From Hyphomicrobiales bacterium (GTDB taxonomy: Bacteria > Pseudomonadota > Alphaproteobacteria > Rhizobiales > Xanthobacteraceae), in the NCBI GenBank assembly GCA_021732625.1, contig JAKFUP010000140.1, positions 1-38,021 of the forward strand: a stretch of 38,021 nt of DNA, written 5' to 3'. Under the pieces are notes generated by a model. It was given only the letters and a program-made list of their open reading frames with translations. It did not search any database and was not told where the DNA came from. Below, in pieces: positions 32,727 through 38,021 of the stretch (position 1 is the stretch's first letter; every line of letters begins with the position of its first letter). The position numbers and the translations under genes are program-made.

Positions 32727-33494
32727 GTGTCGAACACGTCAATCGTCGTGCGTTCAGTGATCTACAATATCGTATTTTACCTGAACCTCATCTTCTGGGT
32801 GCTGGCCGGCATCCCGACCTATCTGATGTCGCGCGATGGCGTGGTCTGGCTTGCGAGCACGTGGGGCCGGACCAGCATGTGGTGGCTCGACAAAATCTGT
32901 AACGTCAAAACCGAAATCCGCGGTCTCGACAACATTCCGCATGGGCAACCGTTGATCGTTGCGTCAAAGCATCAGTCGATCGCCGAGACATTCACGATCC
33001 TTCGATTTTTGTCCTCACCGCTCTACATTCTCAAGCGCGAGTTGACGCTTCTGCCGCTGTTCGGCTGGTATCTGATCAAGGCCGACATGATCGCCGTCGA
33101 TCGCTCGTCGGGCAAATCCGCGCTGATCAATATGACGAAAAAAGCGCGCGAGGAAATCCGCTCCGGCCGTCAGCTCATCATTTTCCCCGAAGGCACGCGA
33201 ACGGCAGTCGATGCACCGCCGGCTTACAAATACGGCGTTGCGTTTATCTACGCTCAATGCGGCGTGCCGTGCGTGCCGGTCGCGCTCAACACGGGAGTGT
33301 TCTGGCCGCGCCGCAAATTCCTGCGCTTTCCCGGCACGCTGGTCATCGAATTTTTACCCGTTATTCCGGCCGGCCTGCCGACCGATGAATTCTATGAGCG
33401 CATGCAAGAGGCGATCGAAACCAACACGAAACGGCTGGTCGAGGAAGGCCGGCGCGAGCAGGCCTCACTCCTGTCATTCCGGGATGCGCCGTAA
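32727..33494 (+). CDS. plsC: 1-acyl-sn-glycerol-3-phosphate acyltransferase
   Basis: A 255-residue membrane-bound acyltransferase that makes phosphatidic acid. A hydrophobic N-terminus (about 11-34) is followed by the acyltransferase blocks. Block I reads SKHQSIAETF, with His82 and Glu87 where the classical motif has H-x4-D. Block III is FPEGTRT (153-159), and Pro-rich PCVPVALNTG follows. The His-Glu variant appears in PlsC proteins of this group as I recall. The start is GTG at 32727, or TTG one codon earlier; the frame further upstream overlaps the previous gene. The last residues (LLSFRDAP) are encoded by the left arm of a dispersed repeat, showing repeat sequence captured as C-terminus. 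Confidence 0.92.
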   Translation: MSNTSIVVRSVIYNIVFYLNLIFWVLAGIPTYLMSRDGVVWLASTWGRTSMWWLDKICNVKTEIRGLDNIPHGQPLIVASKHQSIAETFTILRFLSSPLYILKRELTLLPLFGWYLIKADMIAVDRSSGKSALINMTKKAREEIRSGRQLIIFPEGTRTAVDAPPAYKYGVAFIYAQCGVPCVPVALNTGVFWPRRKFLRFPGTLVIEFLPVIPAGLPTDEFYERMQEAIETNTKRLVEEGRREQASLLSFRDAP

Positions 33495-33586
33495 GGCGCA
33501 GACCCGGAATCCAACGATCAACGAACTCTGAGTTTGCGGGACTTTGGATTCCGGGTTCGCTTGCGTTGCTCGCGCCCCGGAATGAC
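33473..33586. repeat. Dispersed inverted repeat overlapping the plsC 3' end
   Basis: The ends GTCATTCCGGG and CCCCGGAATGAC pair, with CCGGAATCCAA / TTGGATTCCGG inside. It belongs to the same family as 19185-19292 (shared inner AACTCTGAGTTTGCGG-like sequence). It lies between convergent plsC and the ChaC gene, and its first 22 nt are coding for plsC. Confidence 0.88.
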
Positions 33587-33590
33587 AAAG

Positions 33591-34148
33591 TCATGAATGC
33601 TTCAGCATCTCGGCAAGCTGGTGCAGTCCGCGGTCCTTGAAACCGAGCTGTTCGATCGCAGCGACGGATGCGATCACATAGTCGCGATTGATTCCGGAGC
33701 GGCCGTGGCCTTGCCGGACATGGCGCAATTGCTCGGCCAGCGTTAGCTTGCCGGCATACTGAACATGCGAACGGTCGGCGACGTATGTGAGTGCGCTAAC
33801 GCGGCGCCGGGCTTCGTCTTGCAGCCAGACCGAGCGCATCACTTCGCGATAGACATTGGTGGTCTGCTCGCGCTCGCGTAGATAGGCAATCGTCGCATCC
33901 CGCTTCGAAGCTGCGACGCGAAATGCAAGACCCCGGCACGCGCCGCCGCGGTCGAGCCCCAGCACAAGGCCCGGTTTTTCAGGCGTACCGCGATGATCGA
34001 ACGAATAGACACAGAGCGCGCGATGCTCTCCGATCAGCCGTGCCGGAACCTGCTCGATGAAATCGAAACCCGGCCGCCACATCAGCGAGCCATATCCGAA
34101 AACCCAGAGATCGCGGGAGTGGTCTTGCGTGGAACGGGAAGATGGCAT
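33591..34148 (-). CDS. chaC: ChaC-type glutathione-specific gamma-glutamylcyclotransferase
   Basis: A 185-residue enzyme that splits glutathione into 5-oxoproline and Cys-Gly. The substrate loop VFGYGSLMWRPGF (16-28) is the ChaC form of the YGSL motif. The catalytic Glu is Glu94 in YLREREQTTNVY, aligned with the REK of yeast Gcg2. RGLAFRV and the C-terminal GHGRSGINRDYV fit the family. It is a single gene on minus, convergent with plsC across a dispersed repeat. No glutathione-synthesis gene is adjacent. Confidence 0.9.
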   Translation of the reverse strand: MPSSRSTQDHSRDLWVFGYGSLMWRPGFDFIEQVPARLIGEHRALCVYSFDHRGTPEKPGLVLGLDRGGACRGLAFRVAASKRDATIAYLREREQTTNVYREVMRSVWLQDEARRRVSALTYVADRSHVQYAGKLTLAEQLRHVRQGHGRSGINRDYVIASVAAIEQLGFKDRGLHQLAEMLKHS

Positions 34149-34206
34149 GAAGTCTTGTACAATGAAGGCGGATTTTGGCCATATGCGGTGGCTATAGTTT
34201 TTTATT

Positions 34207-34329
34207 CGTCATGCCTGGACTTGATCCGGGCATCCATCTTCGAGACAACCATCAAAGAAAGATGCATTGCCGGGTCATAGGCGAGCGAAGCGACGCCGTT
34301 CTTCGAACGGCTATGCCCGGCAATGACGA
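34207..34329. repeat. 123-nt dispersed inverted repeat, family shared with 18767-18893
   Basis: It starts CGTCATGCCTGGACTTGATC and ends CCCGGCAATGACGA, with a GAGCGAAGCGACGCCGTTCT segment that is the reverse complement of one at 18767-18893. It occupies most of the divergent gap between the ChaC gene and the DUF2125 gene, so it must sit within or beside one of their promoters. Confidence 0.85.
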
Positions 34330-34375
34330 GTGGCCGATACTCTTTTTGCCTGATTTATGCGCTGAAAGTCCTTTT

Positions 34376-35560
34376 ATGACATCCATTCCTGCCACCTCTC
34401 CCCGCCGCTCGCGCTTCGGCCTGTTTTTCATGCCTGTCGTTGTTCTGGTCGTCGCAATCGGCTGGTGCGCGTTCTGGTTCTACGCCTCATCCCAGATCGG
34501 CGAGCAGCTTGATGGCTGGCGTACCCGCGAAGCGAAAGCTGGCCGCAATTATGACTGCGGCAATCGTTCGGTCAGTGGGTTTCCGTTCCGGTTCGAGGTC
34601 CGCTGCAGCGACGTCAGTGTCGCGCTGGTCTCACAAACCGCCGAACAGGCGGCTAGCGAGACGCGGCTGAATGCCAAACTCGCCGACATCGTCGTCATTG
34701 CGCAGATCTACGATCCGAAGAAACTGATCGCCGATTTCACCGCACCTCTCACTTTGGCCGAGCGCGGCGATCCGCCGTCGTTCTCGGCAACGTGGACCAA
34801 AGGCCGCAGCAGCGTCGCTGGATTACCGGATGTGCCGCAGCGCGTCTCGCTCGAGTTCGATAATCCCGCGATCGATTACGTTGCGGGCGCGGTGCCGACT
34901 CCGGTGTTTCGCGGCAAACACGCCGAGCTTCACGGGCGCCTCGCCGAGGGATCAGCCGCCGACAATCCGGTGATCGAAGCCGTGCTCCAACTGGTGCAGG
35001 GCAGCGTGCAGGGCATTCATCCGCTCGCGGCCGAGCCGTTCGATGCGGACATCCGCGTTCAGCTGCGCGGCCTGAAGGATTTCTCGCCGAAGCCATGGCC
35101 GGACCGTTTTCGTGAAATTCAAGCGGCAGGTGGCCGCATCGATATTGTTGAGTCGCGCATTTCGCAGGGCGCATTGCTCTCGGTTGCGGCGGGTTCGCTT
35201 GGAATCAGCCCCAACGGACGCGTGAATGGCGAATTGCAGATGACGATCGCCGGCGTCGAGAAGATCGTGCCGGCATTGGGCATCGACAAGCTGCTGGAGC
35301 AGGGTGTCCCGCAATCGGCGGTCGACCGGGTCGCTCCCGGCATCAACGCAGGCGAGGTCAACAAGCTGCTCGGCGCGCTCAACAGAGCAATCCCCGGTCT
35401 CGACAAAGTCGTGCGGCAAAATGTTGGGGCGGGGCTTGCGCTGCTTGGCCCGGCGACGACGCTGGAGGGCCGCAAGGCGCAGAGCATTCCGTTACGTTTC
35501 GTCGACGGCAATGTCTTTATCGGTCCCTTGCGTATCGCTCAGGTACCGCCGCTGTTTTGA
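34376..35560 (+). CDS. DUF2125 domain protein
   Basis: A 394-residue protein with one N-terminal membrane anchor (about 14-37) and a long periplasmic beta-rich domain of the DUF2125 family: DGWRTREAKAGRNYDCGNRSV and GFPFRFEVRCSDVSV near the start, with a Cys pair likely to form a disulfide, and SIPLRFVDGNVFIGPLRIAQVPPLF at the end. Elongated beta architecture of this kind recalls the AsmA/TamB-type envelope proteins, but no function is proved. The ATG at 34376 is used because it directly precedes the anchor; the frame upstream runs into the dispersed repeat. It stands alone, convergent with tyrC across a further repeat. Confidence 0.88.
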   Translation: MTSIPATSPRRSRFGLFFMPVVVLVVAIGWCAFWFYASSQIGEQLDGWRTREAKAGRNYDCGNRSVSGFPFRFEVRCSDVSVALVSQTAEQAASETRLNAKLADIVVIAQIYDPKKLIADFTAPLTLAERGDPPSFSATWTKGRSSVAGLPDVPQRVSLEFDNPAIDYVAGAVPTPVFRGKHAELHGRLAEGSAADNPVIEAVLQLVQGSVQGIHPLAAEPFDADIRVQLRGLKDFSPKPWPDRFREIQAAGGRIDIVESRISQGALLSVAAGSLGISPNGRVNGELQMTIAGVEKIVPALGIDKLLEQGVPQSAVDRVAPGINAGEVNKLLGALNRAIPGLDKVVRQNVGAGLALLGPATTLEGRKAQSIPLRFVDGNVFIGPLRIAQVPPLF

Positions 35561-35567
35561 ACCTGAT

Positions 35568-35664
35568 GTCGTCCCTGCGAACGCAGGGACCCATACGCCG
35601 TGCCGTCTCGATGGATCGCAACGTATGGATCCCGGGTCTCGCAAAGATGCTCGCCCGGGACGAC
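35568..35664. repeat. Dispersed inverted repeat between DUF2125 and tyrC genes
   Basis: The ends GTCGTCCCTGCG and CCCGGGACGAC pair in part, with CCCATACG / CGTATGGATCCCGGG inside. It sits between convergent genes, as do most of the long repeats in this window, and may serve as a two-way terminator. Confidence 0.75.
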
Positions 35665-35674
35665 AGTCGAGGGC

Positions 35675-36616
35675 TTATTCCTTCTTCGTCAGGCTGGCAT
35701 GCGGGCGGCCGAAGTCGGGGCTCGCCGCGTCCTGGCCGATCGAGACGATGCCGCGCCGGATCGCGCGGGTACGCGTGAAATGCTCGAACAGCGCATCGCC
35801 ATCGCCGCGCCGGATCGCGCGGGTCAGCTTCGACAAGTCTTCCTGAAATGCGCCGAGCATTTCCAGCACCGCATCCTTGTTGGTGAGGAACACGTCGCGC
35901 CACATGGTCGGATCGGATGCCGCGATGCGGGTGAAGTCGCGGAAGCCACCGGCCGAGAATTTCAGCACTTCGGAGCGCGTGACGTCTTCCAGCTCATCGG
36001 CCGTGCCGACGATGGTGTAGGCGATCAGATGCGGCAGGTGGCTGGTGACCGCAAGCACGAGATCATGATGGTCCGCAGTCATCACCTCGACATTGGCGCC
36101 GATCGCGCGCCAGAACGCCGCGAGTTTATCGACGGCCGCGGCATCTGCATTGTCCGGCGGCGTCAGGATACACCAGCGATTGATGAACAGTTCCGCGAAG
36201 CCTGAGTCCGGTCCCGAATGCTCGGTGCCCGCGACCGGATGCGCCGGAATGAAATGTACGTTGGACGGCAGGTACGCCGCCATGTCGCGCAGCACAGCGC
36301 CCTTCACCGAACCGACGTCGGAGACGATCGCCCCCGCTTTCAGATGCGGCGCGATTTCTTTCGCGACATCGCCGCAGACGCCGACCGGAACGCACAGGAT
36401 GACGAGATCGGCGTCTTTCGCCGCTTCTGCGTTGGTTTTCAGCACGCGATCGACGATGCCGAGCTCCATCACCCGCGCGCGTGTTTGCTCCGAGCGCGCG
36501 GTGGTGACGATCTCGCCGGCGAGGCCCTGCGCTTTTGCGGCACGTGCGATCGAGCCGCCGATCAGTCCGAAACCGATCAGCGCAATGCGAGAGAACAATG
36601 GTGCGGACGCGGTCAC
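35675..36616 (-). CDS. tyrC: Prephenate (or cyclohexadienyl) dehydrogenase
   Basis: A 313-residue monofunctional TyrA-type enzyme that oxidatively decarboxylates prephenate or arogenate on the way to tyrosine. The NAD site is [12 protein letters not shown] (14-25). DVGSVKGAV and [24 protein letters not shown] carry the catalytic His and substrate residues. [21 protein letters not shown] and [21 protein letters not shown] complete the C-terminal helical dimer domain. No chorismate mutase or ACT domain is fused. Its ATG overlaps the hisC stop by 4 nt (ATGA), so the two are co-translated. Cofactor and substrate preference cannot be told. Confidence 0.94.
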   Translation of the reverse strand: MTASAPLFSRIALIGFGLIGGSIARAAKAQGLAGEIVTTARSEQTRARVMELGIVDRVLKTNAEAAKDADLVILCVPVGVCGDVAKEIAPHLKAGAIVSDVGSVKGAVLRDMAAYLPSNVHFIPAHPVAGTEHSGPDSGFAELFINRWCILTPPDNADAAAVDKLAAFWRAIGANVEVMTADHHDLVLAVTSHLPHLIAYTIVGTADELEDVTRSEVLKFSAGGFRDFTRIAASDPTMWRDVFLTNKDAVLEMLGAFQEDLSKLTRAIRRGDGDALFEHFTRTRAIRRGIVSIGQDAASPDFGRPHASLTKKE

Positions 36617-37707
36617 TTGTTGCCCATGAAGTCGATCAGCCCCTTGACGACGAGGCGGTTGGCTTCCTCGGTGCCGATGGTCAAGCGCAACGCATGCGGA
36701 ATGCCGTAGTTCTTCAGCCCGCGCAGGATCAGCCCGCGCTCCGTCAGAAACCTGTCCGCATCATCGGCGGTCTTGCCCTTGTCGAGCGGGAAGTGGATCA
36801 GGATGAAATTGCAAACGCTCGGCGTCACCTTCAATCCGAGTTTGCTGATCTCTTCGCTCAACCAGGCCAGCCACTTGGCGTTGTGCTCCTGCGAAACGCG
36901 CACATGTTCCTTGTCCTCGATCGCTGCGACCGCCGCCATCATCGCCGGTGTCGAGACGTTGAACGGGCCGCGGATACGGTTGACCGCGTCCACGATATTC
37001 GCAGGCCCGAACATCCAGCCGATGCGCAGCGATGCGAGCCCGTGGATCTTCGAGAACGTATGCGTCATCACCGTATTGTCGGACGTCGCGACCAGCTCGA
37101 TCCCGGCCTCGTAGTCGTTGCGCGAGACGTAGTCCGAGTAGGCCGCATCGAGCACCAGCAGCACATCCGAGGGCAGGCCGTTGCGCAGCCGCTTCACCTC
37201 GTCGAACGGAATGTAAGTCCCGGTCGGATTGTTCGGATTGGCAAGCCAGACAAGCTTGGTTTTCGGCGTAACGCGCGCGAGGATCGCGTCGACGTCGGCG
37301 CAATAGTCTTTCTCGGGCGCAACGACGTTGATCGCGCTACACGCCATGGTCGCGATCGGGTACACCAGAAAGCCATGCGCGGTGTGGATCGCCTCGTCGC
37401 CCTGCGCGAGATATGCGTGCGCGAGCAGATTGAGAATTTCATCGGAGCCCGCGCCGCAGATGATGCGGTCGGCATCCAGACCGTAGGCCTTGCCGATGGC
37501 CTCGCGCAGCACCCGCGAGGTGCCTTCCGGATAGTCCTCCATGTGGAGCGCGGTGGCGCGAAACGCTTCGATCGCTTTCGGAGATGGGCCGAGCGGCGTC
37601 TCGTTGGCGGACAGCTTGAAGATGCGGACGTTCGCAGGCCCGCCGCTTTTGCCGGGCGTGTAGGGCGCGATATTCATGATGCCGGGATTCGGCACGGGGG
37701 CGGACAT
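36613..37707 (-). CDS. hisC: Histidinol-phosphate / aromatic aminotransferase
   Basis: A 364-residue PLP aminotransferase of fold type I. The PLP Lys220 lies in [17 protein letters not shown] with Arg228; NPNNPTG (157-163) and Asp187 ([10 protein letters not shown]) hold the cofactor. Full HisC length. Because it is coupled to tyrC and not to other his genes, it probably also or mainly transaminates prephenate or aromatic keto acids, as HisC paralogues do in this class. The ATG at 37707 is preceded by GGAG; the frame from 37815 is open but reads through the twin-hairpin element. The gene directly upstream is only partly in the window. Confidence 0.93.
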   Translation of the reverse strand: MSAPVPNPGIMNIAPYTPGKSGGPANVRIFKLSANETPLGPSPKAIEAFRATALHMEDYPEGTSRVLREAIGKAYGLDADRIICGAGSDEILNLLAHAYLAQGDEAIHTAHGFLVYPIATMACSAINVVAPEKDYCADVDAILARVTPKTKLVWLANPNNPTGTYIPFDEVKRLRNGLPSDVLLVLDAAYSDYVSRNDYEAGIELVATSDNTVMTHTFSKIHGLASLRIGWMFGPANIVDAVNRIRGPFNVSTPAMMAAVAAIEDKEHVRVSQEHNAKWLAWLSEEISKLGLKVTPSVCNFILIHFPLDKGKTADDADRFLTERGLILRGLKNYGIPHALRLTIGTEEANRLVVKGLIDFMGNK

Positions 37708-37767
37708 CGGACACTCCAGAAGGTGGTTCAGGCAGCGATTTAAGCGGACTGTTTGCGGGCCATGGCG

Positions 37768-37935
37768 TGGTGAAACGAATTGGACATTCGCTATCGAAGC
37801 GACTGAGCCACCCACCAGCGAATGTCAAATTCACAGTTTCAGTACCAAATTATGGTTGCTAGTGGTTTTTTGATTTTAACGTTCGCAAACTGAGGGTGCT
37901 GAAACGGCTGGCGAACGTTAAAATCAGACCACTAG
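37768..37935 (-). repeat. Twin-hairpin element, copy 4 (type 2 then type 1)
   Basis: Hairpin type 2 pairs 37768-37791 with 37818-37847 (outer TGAAAC, 3-nt bulge in the right arm, inner stem ending GGACATTCGC/GCGAATGTC, 26-nt loop). Hairpin type 1 pairs 37859-37886 with 37911-37935 (outer CTAGTGGT, 3-nt bulge in the left arm, inner TGATTTTAACGTTCGC, 24-nt loop). Its right edge CCACTAG contains the TAG stop of the partial gene on minus. It lies between that gene and hisC and has the orientation of copy 2. Confidence 0.9.
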
Positions 37936-38021
37936 GTCGGCGCCACCGTATAGCGCTTCGCGTGGCTGCCGACGAGGGCTGTCGAGCGCACCGTGGCCCC
38001 GGCGCGCCTGAGCGCGGTGGT
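37932..38021 (-). CDS. 3' end of an unidentified gene (5' part outside window)
   Basis: On minus, 29 codons run from the window edge to a TAG at 37932-37934, ending VGSHAKRYTVAPT. The G+C-rich third positions fit coding sequence. The stretch is too short to identify a family. The stop codon lies at the border of twin-hairpin copy 4, and the gene would be upstream of hisC and tyrC on the same strand. Confidence 0.5.
   Translation of the reverse strand, partial: TTALRRAGATVRSTALVGSHAKRYTVAPT

Noticed and set aside
36535-37743. 402-codon plus-strand open frame opposite hisC
   Set aside because: Antisense shadow of hisC/tyrC, Arg-rich, with no domain.

Overview
The window (38,021 bases, GC-rich) looks like ordinary chromosome of an alphaproteobacterium of the Bradyrhizobium/Rhodopseudomonas/Afipia group (Nitrobacteraceae, formerly Bradyrhizobiaceae). 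This rests on recalled gene order and protein families: HIG1 protein, PduO-type adenosyltransferase, etfB, etfA and hydroxyacyl-CoA dehydrogenase together; argH, lptM, lysA and a TIGR02302 protein together; zinc-ribbon protein, ftsE, ftsX, YdcF and plsC together; hisC followed by tyrC. It also rests on 49-nt rhizobial-type intergenic palindromes and on several long hairpin repeats between genes. I see no prophage, insertion sequence, CRISPR array or plasmid functions.

Layout. 1-4.6 kb: 3' part of katG with a strong terminator, a zeta-class glutathione transferase, a LysR regulator divergent from an exported alpha/beta hydrolase, and tRNA-Leu(CAA). 4.9-10 kb: dsbB, an AbrB-type membrane protein with a puzzling start, two envelope proteins (one LssY_C), the lrgA-lrgB pair, and two very small minus-strand genes, one of them only 59 codons. 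10.1-15 kb: an HNH nuclease, an AlkA-type glycosylase divergent from a glutamyl-Q tRNA(Asp) synthetase, a soluble hybrid histidine kinase with a histone-like basic tail that overlaps a convergent YihY membrane protein, and a HIG1 protein. 15-18.7 kb: cob(I)alamin adenosyltransferase and the etfB-etfA-hbd beta-oxidation/electron-transfer block. 19-21.4 kb: a YjfB-like small protein and a five-gene minus-strand operon (ArsR, SRPBCC, DUF1428, two VOC proteins). 21.5-28.3 kb: TlpA-type thioredoxin divergent from argH, lptM, lysA and a large TIGR02302 protein. 28.3-33.5 kb: response regulator and zinc-ribbon protein on minus; ftsE, ftsX, YdcF and plsC on plus. 33.6-38 kb: ChaC, a DUF2125 protein, tyrC and hisC, and the last 29 codons of an unidentified gene.

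The most notable structure is not a gene. Four copies of a ~165-nt composite element occur between genes (15698-15861, 29887-30051, 30787-30953, 37768-37935). Each is two long hairpins of different type joined by a short AT-rich linker. Every hairpin has an outer stem, a 3-nt bulge, a 15-bp inner stem ending in TTCGC and a 22-26 nt loop. The bulge side and the order of the two types show that the pair is inherited as one oriented unit: two copies lie in one orientation and two in the other. Outer stems differ between copies but stay paired. A ninth hairpin of a third type sits 6 nt before the ftsE start codon and pairs with its ribosome-binding region. Three of the four units begin within 3 nt of a TAG stop codon. 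I do not recognise this family under any published name.
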